From Sphingobium sp. (GTDB lineage: Bacteria; Pseudomonadota; Alphaproteobacteria; Sphingomonadales; Sphingomonadaceae), in assembly GCA_023266575.1 (NCBI GenBank), contig JAHFPV010000011.1:84763-148762 (forward strand): a DNA stretch of 64,000 nt, written 5' to 3'. Positions 27,476 through 37,294 of the stretch are shown piece by piece. Positions within the stretch are counted from its first letter, which is position 1, and each line of letters opens with the position of its first letter. Under the pieces are notes generated by a model. That model was not told where the DNA came from. It ran no database searches and was given only the letters and a program-made list of their open reading frames with translations. A program made the position numbers and the translations under genes.

Positions 27476-30439
27476 TCACCCCAACCGGTCCAGCGCCGCT
27501 TTCAGCCTTTCCGCCTCGGCGGTTTTTTCGGCATGATCCTCGCGCGCCTTGGCGACGGCTTCGGGCTTGGCCTTTTCGACGAAACTGGGGTTGGACAATC
27601 GCCCGCCCAGGCCATCCCGCTCTTTCTCCGCCGCAGCCAGCGCCTTGGCGAGGCGGGCTTTTTCCGCCGCAATGTCGATCACGCCTTCCAGCGGCAGGAT
27701 GAAGGTCGCCTCATCCACAACGATCTGCGCCGCGCCGCCTTCGGGTGGCTCGCCGAACGTCAGGCTCTCGATCCGCCCCAGCCGCGCCAGCGCTGCGCCC
27801 TGCCGGTCGAGGCGGCGGTGCGTCGTTTCCGATCCGTCGCGCACCACCATCGGCAGCTTGGCGCCCGGCGGCACATTGAGTTCGGTGCGTCCGGTGCGGA
27901 TCGCGCTGACCAGCCGGATCAGCCAGTCAATCTCCGCCTGCGCGTCCGTATCGACCGCCGCCAGCGCCCTGGGCCATTGCGCGACGATCAGTGCGTTGGC
28001 GCGGTCCCCGGTCAGGTGCCACAATTCTTCGGTGATGAAGGGCATGAACGGGTGGAGCATCACCAAAATCTGGTCGAACGCCCAGCCCGCGACCGCGCGC
28101 GTCTCATCGTCCATCGCGCCCTTCGTCAGCTCGATATACCAGTCGCAAAACTGGTCCCAGACGAAGTGATAGATGGCATTGGCCGCCGCATCGAAACGCA
28201 GGTCAGCCAGCGCCGTGTCGATCGCCTGCACGGTCGCCACCGTCTCGGCGATGATCCAGCGGTTGACTGGCAGCGTGGCGGCAGGCGCGTCGATGCTGGT
28301 CGAAGCCGTCACCCCGTTCGACTGGAGGAAACGCGCCGCGTTCCAGAGCTTGGTCGCAAAGTTGCGATAGCCCTCGACCCGCTTCTCATCCATCTTCACG
28401 TCGCGACCCTGGCTCTCCATCGCACTCATGAAGAAACGCAGCGCATCGGCCCCGAACTTGTCGATCAGGCCCAGCGGATCGACCACATTGCCCTTGGACT
28501 TGGACATTTTCTGCCCGTCCGCGGCGCGAACGAGGCCGTGGAGGTAGAGCTTACGCCAGGGGACCTCGCCCATAAATTCCATCCCCTGCATCGCCATCCG
28601 CGCGTCCCAGAAGAACAGGATGTCGAACCCGGAAATGAGCAGATCATTGGGGTAATGGCGGGAGACCAGACTGGCTCCCTCTCCCCTTGGGGGAGAGGGT
28701 TGGGGTGAGGGGGGGCTGCCGTCGATGGGGTGGTCCACCCCCACCCTGCCCTCCCCCTCAATGGGGAGGGTTTCTTCCGGCCAGCCCAGCGTCCCGAACG
28801 GCCACAGCGCCGAGGAGAACCAGGTGTCGAGGACGTCGGGGTCGCGAAACAGAGCGATCTTGTTCGCGTTTTCCTGCGCTAACTTTTGATTGCCACTAAG
28901 TGCCGTGTCGCGTTCGAGATATTCCTCTTCGTCACCGACAAACACAAACTCTGTGTCCGGGCCATAATAGCCTATGAGTTGCTCATGAAGATGGTCCTCG
29001 TCTAGCGCGACGAATGGCACGTCCTCAATGGTCGACGACAAGTCGGGAGCAACACCATCAGGCACCCTTTTCGGCCCATACCAAACCGGAATCCGATGCC
29101 CCCACCACAACTGCCGTGACACGCACCAGGGCTGGATATTTTCCATCCAGTTGAAGAAGGTCTTTTCCCATGTCTTGGGGACGATCTCGATCCGCCCGTC
29201 GCGCACCGCCTGCATCGGCGCGACCGCCAGCTTGGCGGCATCGACATACCATTGATCGGTGAGCCAGGGTTCTATCACCACGCCCGACCGGTCGCCAAAC
29301 GGCGTCTGGATGACGCGCGGCTCGAAGTCGGCAACGACCTCCTCGCCTTCCTTATTCTTGGCAACGTGCGGCACAAGGAAGCCCAGCGCCTTCATCTCCG
29401 CGACCACAGCCTCGCGCGCGCCATCCACGCCGTCGCGCTTGAAGCGGTGCAGGCCGAGATACGTTTCCGGCACCAGACCGTCCGCCGTCTGCACGACATT
29501 GGCATCCGCATCGAACATATTGAGCATCTGGCCCGCCGCGATGCCCGCGCGCTTGCCGACCTCGAAATCGTTGAAATCATGCCCCGGCGTGATCTTGACC
29601 GCGCCGGACCCCAGTTCGGGGTCGGCATAGTCGTCGCCGACGATCCGCAAGCGGCGCCCGGTGATCGGCTGCAATATCTCCTTGCCGATCACGCTGCGAT
29701 AGCGCGGATCGTCGGGATGGACCGCAACCGCCATGTCGGCCAACATCGTTTCGGGCCGCGTTGTCGCGACCACGATATGGTCCGCCCCATCGGCTAGGCG
29801 CACACCGTCCGCCAGCGGATATATGAAGCGCCAGAAGCCGCCCTGCGTCTCCTTCGTCTCCACCTCCAGATCGGAAATGGCGGATCGGAAATGCGGGTCC
29901 CAGTTGACCAGCCTTTTGTCGCGATAGAGCAGGCCGCGCTGGTGCAGTTCCACGAACACCTTGACCACGGCCTTGCTGAAATGTGGGTCCATGGTGAATT
30001 GTTCGCGGCTCCAGTCCATCGAACAGCCCAGCCGCCGCAGCTGGCCAGTGATCGTGCCGCCGCTCTCCTGCTTCCACTCCCACACCTTCGCGATGAACTC
30101 GTCGCGCGTGTAATCGGTGCGCTTCTCGCCCTTGGCGTTCATCTGCCGCTCGACCACCATCTGGGTCGCGATGCCCGCATGGTCGGTGCCGACCACCCAC
30201 AAAGCATCCTTGCCGCGCAGCCGTTCGTAGCGGATCATGATGTCCTGCAACGTATTGTCGAGCGCATGGCCGATATGCAGGCTGCCCGTCACATTGGGCG
30301 GCGGATTGACGATGGTATAGGGCTGCGCGTCCGGTCGTTCGGGGCGGAACAGGCCGTTCGTCTCCCAATGCTTGTACCAGCGGGCTTCGATATCAGCGGG
30401 GTCGAATGTTTTGGGCAGGTCGGTCATGGAAGCGCCCAT
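27476..30439 (-). CDS. valS: Valyl-tRNA synthetase with in-frame repeat insertion
   Basis: 987 residues, class Ia synthetase charging tRNA-Val, with an editing domain. HIGH motif SLHIGHALD near residue 52, KMSKSKGN near 645, C-terminal coiled coil ([14 protein letters not shown]). The start at 30439 has GGAAGGG upstream. Between [24 protein letters not shown] and [17 protein letters not shown], where family members are contiguous within a few residues, about 35 residues rich in Pro, Gly and Ser are inserted. They are encoded by the palindromic repeat at 28675-28772. Just upstream, residues about 460-530 are also longer and lower in GC than expected. Confidence 0.96.
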   Translation of the reverse strand: MGASMTDLPKTFDPADIEARWYKHWETNGLFRPERPDAQPYTIVNPPPNVTGSLHIGHALDNTLQDIMIRYERLRGKDALWVVGTDHAGIATQMVVERQMNAKGEKRTDYTRDEFIAKVWEWKQESGGTITGQLRRLGCSMDWSREQFTMDPHFSKAVVKVFVELHQRGLLYRDKRLVNWDPHFRSAISDLEVETKETQGGFWRFIYPLADGVRLADGADHIVVATTRPETMLADMAVAVHPDDPRYRSVIGKEILQPITGRRLRIVGDDYADPELGSGAVKITPGHDFNDFEVGKRAGIAAGQMLNMFDADANVVQTADGLVPETYLGLHRFKRDGVDGAREAVVAEMKALGFLVPHVAKNKEGEEVVADFEPRVIQTPFGDRSGVVIEPWLTDQWYVDAAKLAVAPMQAVRDGRIEIVPKTWEKTFFNWMENIQPWCVSRQLWWGHRIPVWYGPKRVPDGVAPDLSSTIEDVPFVALDEDHLHEQLIGYYGPDTEFVFVGDEEEYLERDTALSGNQKLAQENANKIALFRDPDVLDTWFSSALWPFGTLGWPEETLPIEGEGRVGVDHPIDGSPPSPQPSPPRGEGASLVSRHYPNDLLISGFDILFFWDARMAMQGMEFMGEVPWRKLYLHGLVRAADGQKMSKSKGNVVDPLGLIDKFGADALRFFMSAMESQGRDVKMDEKRVEGYRNFATKLWNAARFLQSNGVTASTSIDAPAATLPVNRWIIAETVATVQAIDTALADLRFDAAANAIYHFVWDQFCDWYIELTKGAMDDETRAVAGWAFDQILVMLHPFMPFITEELWHLTGDRANALIVAQWPRALAAVDTDAQAEIDWLIRLVSAIRTGRTELNVPPGAKLPMVVRDGSETTHRRLDRQGAALARLGRIESLTFGEPPEGGAAQIVVDEATFILPLEGVIDIAAEKARLAKALAAAEKERDGLGGRLSNPSFVEKAKPEAVAKAREDHAEKTAEAERLKAALDRLG
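28675..28772. repeat. Palindromic repeat copy inside valS
   Basis: The left palindrome, CCCTCTCCCC-TTG-GGGGAGAGGG-like, is near 28677-28699, followed by GTTGGGGTGAGGG. The right half has CCCTCCCC/GGGGAGGG arms near 28749-28770. The order and spacing match the intergenic element at 279-402. The reading frame of valS is kept through the whole repeat with no stop. Confidence 0.85.
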
Positions 30440-30472
30440 AATGGCCCTTCCCGTTCCATTCCAGCGAAACTA

Positions 30473-31612
30473 TTATCCGGCCACACCCTCCGCCCTGGCA
30501 AAGGCGTCCAGCTTGGCGTGGCAAGCGGCGCGTTGCGCCTCGCTCATCCAGCCCGCGTTGAAGGCATTACGCTGCAACCGCACCAGCTCCGCCTTGGTCA
30601 GCGCACTGCGCGCCTGCGCCTTCACCAGCACTTCATTGAGATATTCGCTGCCCATATAGGCCGGATCATCCGAATTGATGGTGACGTTGAGACCCGCGTC
30701 CAGCATCCCGCGCACCACATCGACCGGCGGCTTGTCCCCGCGCACCGTGCCGGAAAAGCTGGGACAGACGGTGAAAGTGAGGTTCCGCGCCTTCGCCATC
30801 GCGATCAGCTCCGGCGATTCCAATATATTGCCACCATGGTCGATCCGGTCGACGCGGATATCGATAATCGCCTGGCGAATATGCGCCAAAATATCCTTCT
30901 GGTTGAGGTCGCAATGCGCCGTGACCTTCAGCCCCGCTGCCCGCGCCTTGGCGAAATGGGTGGCGAATTTGATCGGCGGATGATCCTTCTCGTCCGAATC
31001 CAGCCCGACAGCGACCAGATGCTCGCGGAACGGCAGCGCCGCGTCGAGCGCCGCCATCGCCGACTCCGCCGACAGGTCGCGCACGAAGCAGAGGATGAGC
31101 TGCGACCCGATCCCCAACTGCGCCGCAGCCGCCTCCCGCGCGCTGGTGATGCCGCCAATCACAGCCGCCATCGGCACGCCGCGTTTCAAATGCTCCTGCG
31201 GGTCGAAGAACATTTCGGCATAAAGGATATTCTGCGACGCCGCCTTGGCCAGATAGGCATAGGCCAGATCGTGAAAATCCTGCTCGGTCCGCAACACCTT
31301 CATGCCGTCATAATAGATGGCCAGAAAGCTCGGCAGGTCATGATAGATATAGCTGGCCTTCATCGCGGCGACATCGGCAAAGGGCAGGTCCAGCCCGTTG
31401 CGCTTCGCCAGCGCGAACTTCATTTCCGCTTCCAGCGTGCCTTCCAGATGGACATGATATTCCGCCTTGGGCAGCGCGGCGATGAAGCGCGCCATGTCGG
31501 CAGCATCGCCTTCCGGCTGGGCCACCGCGCTCCACATCGGGAGGGAAGGCGCCATCGCGGCGAGCGATGCACCCACTACGCCACGAACCAGACCGCGTCT
31601 GCTCAACATCAT
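30473..31612 (-). CDS. Exported adenosine-deaminase-like amidohydrolase
   Basis: 379 residues from the ATG at 31612 (AGGGG 7 nt upstream). The N-terminus is a Tat-like signal (SRRGLVRG then a hydrophobic stretch, cut near AVAQ). The TIM-barrel metal site is present: HVHLEGTL, TAHCDL, RIDHGGN and SDDPAYMGSEY. In true adenosine deaminases the third motif is HAGE, whose Glu shuttles the proton; here it reads HCDLNQ, so the substrate or mechanism may differ. Probably a periplasmic nucleoside or related deaminase. Confidence 0.87.
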   Translation of the reverse strand: MMLSRRGLVRGVVGASLAAMAPSLPMWSAVAQPEGDAADMARFIAALPKAEYHVHLEGTLEAEMKFALAKRNGLDLPFADVAAMKASYIYHDLPSFLAIYYDGMKVLRTEQDFHDLAYAYLAKAASQNILYAEMFFDPQEHLKRGVPMAAVIGGITSAREAAAAQLGIGSQLILCFVRDLSAESAMAALDAALPFREHLVAVGLDSDEKDHPPIKFATHFAKARAAGLKVTAHCDLNQKDILAHIRQAIIDIRVDRIDHGGNILESPELIAMAKARNLTFTVCPSFSGTVRGDKPPVDVVRGMLDAGLNVTINSDDPAYMGSEYLNEVLVKAQARSALTKAELVRLQRNAFNAGWMSEAQRAACHAKLDAFARAEGVAG

Positions 31613-31719
31613 CACCAATCCCCTGAAAACCCGTCTGTCTATCCGGGGATCGAGCGGCGCATGTCCATCATGATATAGTCCACGCCCCGTATCAAAAAAT
31701 GGAGCGGGAGGGACGCGGC

Positions 31720-32226
31720 TCAGCGCGCGGTTATGCGCGCGATTTCCTTGGCCACCATATCCTCGACCAATGCAGGCAGGCGGGCGTCGAGCCATTCCTT
31801 GAGCATGGGTTTCAGCATCGATCGGACCAGCCCGTCGAGCGTATTGTCCGCGCCTTCGGGGGCGGCGACCAGCATGGAAGAGAGAGCCGACAGAGAATGA
31901 CGCGCCGCGACTTCGCTTTCGACCGACAGGATCGATTCGTCCGCTGCGGCGGCAGGCTTGGCCACCGGCGTCGCCTTGGCGGCAGCTTTGGGAGCGGGCA
32001 TCACATCCTCCACCACGACCTCATCGGTCAGTTCCAGCACTTCGTCGACCAGAGGGACAAAGGGTGCAGGCGCCGGTTCGCCCGGTTCGATCAGGGACTT
32101 GGGCGCGGGATCGGCCCGGCCGCGGCGCGGCGCAGCCTGCACCGCCTCCTCGCCTTCCTCGGCGATGATCCGCTTGATGGACGAGAGTATCTCTTCCATC
32201 GAGGGTTCCTTTGTCATGTCGCCCAT
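31720..32226 (-). CDS. PopZ-like DUF2497 polar-organising protein
   Basis: 168 residues. The N-terminal EPSMEEILSSIKRIIAEEG motif and the C-terminal helical segment (LDGLVRSMLKPMLKEWLDARLPALVEDMV) define the DUF2497/PopZ family, with an acidic, Pro/Ala-rich linker between. PopZ forms polar networks that anchor the centromere complex in Alphaproteobacteria. AGGGGA precedes the start. It lies downstream of tolC on the same strand. Confidence 0.9.
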   Translation of the reverse strand: MGDMTKEPSMEEILSSIKRIIAEEGEEAVQAAPRRGRADPAPKSLIEPGEPAPAPFVPLVDEVLELTDEVVVEDVMPAPKAAAKATPVAKPAAAADESILSVESEVAARHSLSALSSMLVAAPEGADNTLDGLVRSMLKPMLKEWLDARLPALVEDMVAKEIARITAR

Positions 32227-32263
32227 GCCGTCCCCTGACTATCGGCCCCGCAATTGCAGCCGC

Positions 32264-33739
32264 TTATGGCTGTTGTGCCGTTTCGGGACTCACATTGGCG
32301 TTTTGTGGCAGCGTGTCAACGGTGCGCGTGGCAACCGGCATGGGCGCTGCACCATAGTCCCAGTCGAACCATTTGCCCTTCACCCGGTCATAATTGACCA
32401 TCGGATCGTAAAGCGTGCCACTGGCCAGCCCCAGATCGTCGGCCTCGGCATGGCCCATTGCCGCCAGCAGGCTGAAGCCCGCGACATAGGCGTTGCGCCG
32501 CGCCGACACCAGCTGGACGCGGGCGTTGAGCGCTTCCTGCTCGGCATTCAGGATATCGAGGATGGTGCGGCTGCCGACCGAATTTTCGGCCCGCACGCCT
32601 TCCAGCGACAGGCTGGCCGCCTCGACAGCCTTCTGGTTGGACTCGATCGCCTTGAGCGAGGCCTGCCAGCTGGCATAGGCGGCGCGCGCCTGGGCAATGA
32701 CCCCGCGTTCGACCTGGATTTCCTGCTCGATCGCCTGCGATTCCTGCGCCTGGCGCTGGCGCACCTGCGCGGCGGGGCGGCCACCCTGATAGAGGGGGAT
32801 GCTCAGCTGGACCCCGGCCTGCGCCTGTTTGTTGATCTGCGATCCGCCCCCGGCCGTGCCATTGTCGAGCGTATTGAGATAATTGGTATAGCCCGCCTGG
32901 GTAAAGCCGGAGAGGGTAGGCAGATTGGCTGCCTTGGCCACCCGCACATCATAGCTGGCGGCCTCCCGCACTTTCTTGGCTGCCGCAATGTCGGGATTGT
33001 CGACCAGCGCGACCTGCACCGCCAGATCGGGCGTCGCGGGCAGCCCCGGCAGAACCGGCGGCGGCTCCAGCATGTCGGGCGCTTCGCCCACCAGCGCGAT
33101 ATAATTTTCGCGGCTGGTGATCAGGTTCGACTGCACCGTCTGCAAATCGGCCTGCGCCAGCGCCAGCCGCGATTGCGACTGCGCCACGTCGGTGCGGGTC
33201 AGGTCACCCACTTCGAACCGGTCGTTGGTCGCCTGGAGATTGACCTCCAGCACCTTCACATTAGCCTGATTGAGCGACACGATCGCGCTGTCGCGGATCA
33301 CGTCCATATAGGCAGCGACAACCTGCGAAAAAATGCTCGCTTCAGTGCCGCGCAGATTGGCCTGCCCCGCTTCCACCCGGACCTTGGCGGCCTTTACGCC
33401 ATTGCGGACGGCCCCGCCCGAATAGATCGGCACGCTCAACTGCGCCTGCGCATTCACGGTGCGCTGGGGCGACGTAAAGCTGATCGTGGGCTTGAGGATG
33501 CTCTCCGAAAAGCTGGCGCTCACATCCGCCGCGGGACGCCCGCCGGCCTTCTGGATCGGCACATTTTCATCGGTCGCCCGCTGCCCTGCGCGCGCGCCGG
33601 TCAGCGTCGGGTTGGACGCATAGGCCTTCGCCAGCGCGCCTTGCAGCGTTTCGGCCATGGCCGGACCGGCCAGGCAAGAGGATAGCAACAGCAAGGCTGT
33701 AGCGGTGGTCCGCCGGAAATTAGGTCGCTTTGCTGTCAT
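32264..33739 (-). CDS. tolC: TolC-family outer-membrane efflux protein
   Basis: 491 residues from the ATG at 33739 (GGGGATC upstream). The signal peptide ends near GPAMAE. Two OEP repeats are present with typical TLTGARAGQRATDENVPIQKAG, DLTRTDVAQSQSRLA, and a second-half VGSRTILDILNAEQEAL. A trimeric tunnel for type I secretion and RND efflux. pcm-like and popZ-like neighbours are the usual alphaproteobacterial context. Confidence 0.95.
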   Translation of the reverse strand: MTAKRPNFRRTTATALLLLSSCLAGPAMAETLQGALAKAYASNPTLTGARAGQRATDENVPIQKAGGRPAADVSASFSESILKPTISFTSPQRTVNAQAQLSVPIYSGGAVRNGVKAAKVRVEAGQANLRGTEASIFSQVVAAYMDVIRDSAIVSLNQANVKVLEVNLQATNDRFEVGDLTRTDVAQSQSRLALAQADLQTVQSNLITSRENYIALVGEAPDMLEPPPVLPGLPATPDLAVQVALVDNPDIAAAKKVREAASYDVRVAKAANLPTLSGFTQAGYTNYLNTLDNGTAGGGSQINKQAQAGVQLSIPLYQGGRPAAQVRQRQAQESQAIEQEIQVERGVIAQARAAYASWQASLKAIESNQKAVEAASLSLEGVRAENSVGSRTILDILNAEQEALNARVQLVSARRNAYVAGFSLLAAMGHAEADDLGLASGTLYDPMVNYDRVKGKWFDWDYGAAPMPVATRTVDTLPQNANVSPETAQQP

Positions 33740-33749
33740 GATCCCCGTC

Positions 33750-34382
33750 TCAAAAAACGAATCGCTCCGGCGCGGCAAAGCCCGGCAGCACCACCATCTC
33801 TATATCCGCAACGCTGGACAGGCCCAGCACGCCCGCGACGACCCGGCCACTGGCCAGCCGCGTGACGCCGCGTTCGACCACGCCGGTGACGACCCGCGCC
33901 CCGTCGACAAGCTGCCCAACGAGCGCAGCAGGCACTTCCGCCACCGCGCCGTCGATGAACAAAAGATCATAAGGCGCACCAGCCGCCGCCCCGGCGTTCA
34001 GCGGCCCGCGCACCACGGTCGCGCCTGCAATGTCCGGCCCGCCCTCTTCCTCGACCGCCGTCACCTGCGCGCCCAGCGCGGTCAGCAGCGCAGCGCTATA
34101 GCCGGTCGCCGCGCCGATCAGCAGCACCTTGTCACCCGGCGCGACCTTCGCCTCGGTCAGCAGGCGACCGACCACCAAAGGCGGGTTGAGCGCGCGTCCG
34201 CCACTCAGCGGGATCGGGCGATCGATATAGGTCATGGCGCGGCGTTCGGTCGGGACATAATTCTCACGCGGCACGCTGGCCATCGCGGCGATCACGCGCG
34301 GATCATCCACGTCGCTGGTACGCAACTGGCTTTCGACCATGGCGGTCCGCATCGAAGAAAAATTCTGCTCGGTCACGATCAT
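33750..34382 (-). CDS. Protein-L-isoaspartate O-methyltransferase-like protein
   Basis: About 210 residues from the ATG at 34382; starts at 34445 or 34352 are possible. PIMT features: MVESQLRTSDVDDPRVIAAM, VPRENYVP, and VLLIGAATGYSAALL as motif I. Classical PIMT repairs isoaspartyl residues. This TolC-linked subgroup is shorter and divergent, with IGAATGY in place of the canonical GTGSGY, so the repair activity is uncertain. The stop is 11 bp from the tolC start, so the two genes are probably cotranscribed. Confidence 0.88.
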   Translation of the reverse strand: MIVTEQNFSSMRTAMVESQLRTSDVDDPRVIAAMASVPRENYVPTERRAMTYIDRPIPLSGGRALNPPLVVGRLLTEAKVAPGDKVLLIGAATGYSAALLTALGAQVTAVEEEGGPDIAGATVVRGPLNAGAAAGAPYDLLFIDGAVAEVPAALVGQLVDGARVVTGVVERGVTRLASGRVVAGVLGLSSVADIEMVVLPGFAAPERFVF

Positions 34383-34581
34383 TCTCGCTTGGTCGACTGG
34401 ACTTGGCACAACTGTATTGGCAATGCAATACAGCAAGGGGATCAACGGACCTCTAAATCAGCGCGCAGGCCACGCCAAGCGGCTTTGCATGGCAGGCGAC
34501 CAGAATCTTGACGCCCCCGCCCGATCCGCCGCTTGACTTTGCAACCAAAGCCGCACATTTGCGGCGTCCACCGCGACGGAT

Positions 34582-34655
34582 GGCCCGATGGCGGAGTGGT
34601 TACGCAGAGGACTGCAAATCCTTGCACGCCGGTTCGATTCCGGCTCGGGCCTCCA
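34582..34655 (+). tRNA. tRNA-Cys (GCA)
   Basis: Acceptor stem GGCCCGA / TCGGGCC (34582-34588 with 34645-34651), discriminator U at 34652 as required for tRNA-Cys, and encoded CCA at 34653-34655. Anticodon GCA at 34614-34616, T arm GCCGG-TTCGATT-CCGGC. Its 3' end is followed by an integrase gene, so it served as the attachment site of the element at 34820-37300. Confidence 0.95.
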
Positions 34656-34819
34656 AAATCCTGTCTGGCGACGTTTGCCAACAGTTGAAAAATCCCTGAT
34701 TTCCGGTAGTTTATGGGCATTCTCTGATTGTCAGTGGATGCCCTTGTTTGCCTGCAATTGCGGATGATTGGGGCCTAATTTGGGGGCCTCAAAAGGCCCC
34801 AGCAGAATCGAGGCCCCCA

Positions 34820-35203
34820 ATGGTGCTAACCGATACCGCTATCCGCAATGCCAAGCCCGCAGATAAGCCTTACAAGGTTACTGACTCCCAAGGTTTGTAT
34901 TTGCTCGTCAATCCAAGAGGCAGCAAGCTGTGGCGAATCAAATACCGGATCGATGGCGTAGAGCGAAAACTGTCGCTCGGGGCGTATCCCGAGATTACCT
35001 TGGCCGAGGCGCGCGCTGCCAGGGATGCCGCCCGTAGGCAGCTGGCTCATGCGATCGATCCCAACGTAGCCAAACGACAAGCCCGCATTGAGGCGAGCAT
35101 TCGGGCCAGCAACAGCTTCGCTAGCGTGGCCGAGGAATTGATAGAGAAGAAAGCGCGTGAGGGGTTGCCCGTTGCGCTGTCGAAGACGCGTTCAGTGACT
35201 TGA
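34820..35203 (+). pseudogene. Truncated P4-type tyrosine integrase (N-terminal part)
   Basis: From the ATG at 34820, about 115 residues match the arm-type DNA-binding domain of P4-like integrases: VLTDTAIRNAKPADKPYKVTDSQGLYL, YRIDGVERKLSLGAYPEITLAEAR and ASIRASNSFASVAEELIEKKAREG. The frame then runs into reverse-strand trbI sequence at about 35165-35195 and stops at 35203. The catalytic domain (about 270 residues with the R, H and Y residues) is missing. The position next to tRNA-Cys is the classical arrangement. Confidence 0.9.
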
Positions 35204-35949
35204 GCGGTGACGAGGCCGGGGAGGTCGGACCTGAGTCCCGTAATGAGGCTCGCCGCGATAACGCTGCCAGCGGACAGCATGTCCGACGACGCCGGTGGGC
35301 TCAACCGATGCTCGTTGACATCGCCGCCAGTGTCGCGGGCTGCAACAAAGTCAGCCTTGCGCTGCTGGGCGTTGGGATCGCGATCAAGATCGATGGCGAT
35401 GCGCGACGCATCGCTCGCTACGGCCGGGGGAGATAACGGCGTTGCGGCGGCACCGCGGGTCGGATCGGTGCGGTTGCCGGATTGCACCAGCAATTCCGAC
35501 TCGCGTGCCGCCTTCAGCTCCGCCGCGCGACGATCGCGCTCGGTCGCGGCGGCTTGGTCCGCACGACCGGGTGAGGCGCTCGCCGATTCCACGCCCATCG
35601 CACGCTGATGATTGAGGATGGGTCGGCCGAGATCGCCCGGCAAGGGCGGTCCGAGTTTGGGCACGTCGCCATAACTGCCCGGCAAGCGGCTCAGTGTATC
35701 GGTCGGCGCTTTCGCCGCGACCGTCTGGTCGTCGGCTTTTCCAGCGAGGTGCAGCGCGGACGGCCGCAGCGCGACCCAGGCTGTCGCGATCAGGCTGACC
35801 GAACCAAGCGCCGCGATCGCCACCACGGCGCCCCGCTTGAAGCGGATCGCCCGCGCCGGCTGCGCGCGAAGCGCCAGTGTCTCCGGGTCCACCTTGCCCG
35901 GTGTGGTGGGGGTCCCGGGCGTCGGTGAGGCTGCCGCTTCGAGGGTCAT
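35166..35949 (-). pseudogene. trbI: Truncated trbI (conjugation channel protein)
   Basis: The ATG at 35949 has GGAGGGG upstream. About 260 residues match the TrbI/VirB10 N-terminal part: a cytoplasmic segment, one membrane helix (VVAIAALGSVSLIATAWVAL near 43), a linker, and the start of the conserved domain (AGSVIAASLITGLRSDLPGLV, TAQVTE, VFDSATG). The rest of the VirB10 domain is gone: the frame continues antisense through the integrase to 35047. TrbI links inner and outer membranes in conjugative type IV secretion, so this copy cannot be functional. Confidence 0.88.
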
Positions 35950-35999
35950 GATCCCCTCCGTGTGGGCGCGCCTTCCGCCACTCGGCTAATGCGGACGAT

Positions 36000-37088
36000 C
36001 TACTGGTGCTTCGTGCCGAGACGAAGCTCGGCGACGTCGAAGATACGATCGACGACATAGAAGCGGCCCTTCACGCGATAGTTGACGAGTTGGGCCTCGC
36101 CTTTCCCGTCCACCAGGAAAATCGGCGGCGCCTCGCCTACGGCCAGCGTTGCCGGAAATTCGATGAAAGTCTGACGTCCGTCGTCGAAGGCACGAAACGG
36201 CCGCCAGGCTGGTCGATCGCCCGATACGGCATAGTTGAAATGAAGCTGATCGACCTCGATCCCAGCCGCCACCGGAGCTGTCGCATCGGCCGCTGTCGTG
36301 GCGCGCTTCAGTGCGATCAACGCATCCTGGGGATAGGTCCAGGAAAGTGCGGCCATCGCCGTCGTCATCCCGCTGGTCAGCGCGATATGATAGCTGCGCC
36401 GGTCGGTGGTGATGACCAGATTGGTGGACAGGCCGGCACTGAATGGCTTCACCAGTATATGGATCCGCTTCTCCGTGCCCGACCCGCTGGTGGTATCGCC
36501 GATCACCCAGCGCACCGTGTCTCCACTTGCCACGGCGACCAACGTCTCGCCCTGTTGCAGCGCGATGTCGGTCACCCTCTCCGGTGCGGTGATGACTCGA
36601 TAGATGGCGCCGTCGGTGAAAGGATAGACCTGGACGGCGTTGATGAACCCCTGCGCGGTCGGCTCGATCGACGCCGCGCGGTTGGCGATGGCGAAGCCCA
36701 TCAGCTTCGACACCTGTTCGAGTAGCGGCCATGCCGCCGAGAAACCGGTGCCGGCGAGGCGGCCTGGTTTCAGGAGATCGTCCGCCGAGAGCGTGCCCCC
36801 GCCCGCGGTCAGACCCGCCGCCGCAAAGGAGCGGAAGATGATGTCGGCCAGAGTCGAGAAGCGGTTCAGGATGAACGCGAACGCGCCGACATAGAGGATC
36901 TTGCGCAGGAAACGACCGATCACGTCCTGCTCGCCGCCCATCGACCAGAACAAGCCGGCGAGCGTAACGTCGATGCCGATCAGGGTCGTGGTCAGGAAGG
37001 CGACGTCGCCGCCCAGCAGCCCAAACCCGCTGTCGATGTAGCGGATGAAGGTCTGCAGGAACCGGTCGATGACGTTCAGGTCGTTCAT
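36000..37088 (-). pseudogene. TrbL-TrbG chimera (in-frame fusion)
   Basis: One open frame of 362 residues. Residues 1 to about 133 match the N-terminal part of TrbL/VirB6 (FLQTFIRYIDSGFGLLGGDV, LFWSMGGEQDVIGRFLRKIL). From about 138 it is TrbG/VirB9 (PTAQGFINAVQVYPF, DTVRWVIGDTTSGSG, LVKPFSAGLSTNLVI, the C-terminal YYVVDRIFD-like end). In standard trb operons the order is trbJ-trbL-trbF-trbG-trbI, so a deletion removed the end of trbL, all of trbF and the start of trbG while keeping the frame. The junction is near 36670-36690. Confidence 0.85.
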
Positions 37089-37201
37089 AAGGAAATCCTG
37101 GAAATGAAGCCGCGGGGTCCGATCTGGGGAGCGCGACCGAACCCCGCGGCGGCAGCGGCGAAGAGGCGAATTCGCCGCTGCCTGCGCGCCGGCTCGGGCC
37201 T

Positions 37202-37293
37202 ATTGAGGGGTGTAGGCCGAGCCGGAACCGAGAAACTTGGTGGTCATGGCGCGGGCGTCGATCTCGGCCTGCGCGCGGCGCGCCTGCCGCCAT
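37202..37293 (-). pseudogene. trbJ: 3' end of trbJ
   Basis: Minus-strand codons ending in TAG at about 37202-37204 read WRQARRAQAEIDARAM, TTKFLGSGSAYTPQ, the usual C-terminus of TrbJ (VirB5-like). Upstream sequence is replaced by plus-strand oxidoreductase sequence from about 37295. Two strong hairpins (arms 37109-37118 with 37141-37150, and 37151-37162 with 37171-37182) lie between this and trbL. Confidence 0.75.
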
Positions 37294-37294
37294 G

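Noticed and set aside
29891-31678. 595-codon plus-strand frame across valS and the deaminase-like gene
   Set aside because: Antisense shadow with His/Arg-rich low-complexity translation.
37189-37201. 13-bp match (CCGGCTCGGGCCT) to the 3' end of tRNA-Cys, a possible att site
   Set aside because: It includes only bases inside the acceptor/T arm, lies at the trbJ end, and GC-rich sequence makes chance matches likely; a true att would extend to the CCA end.
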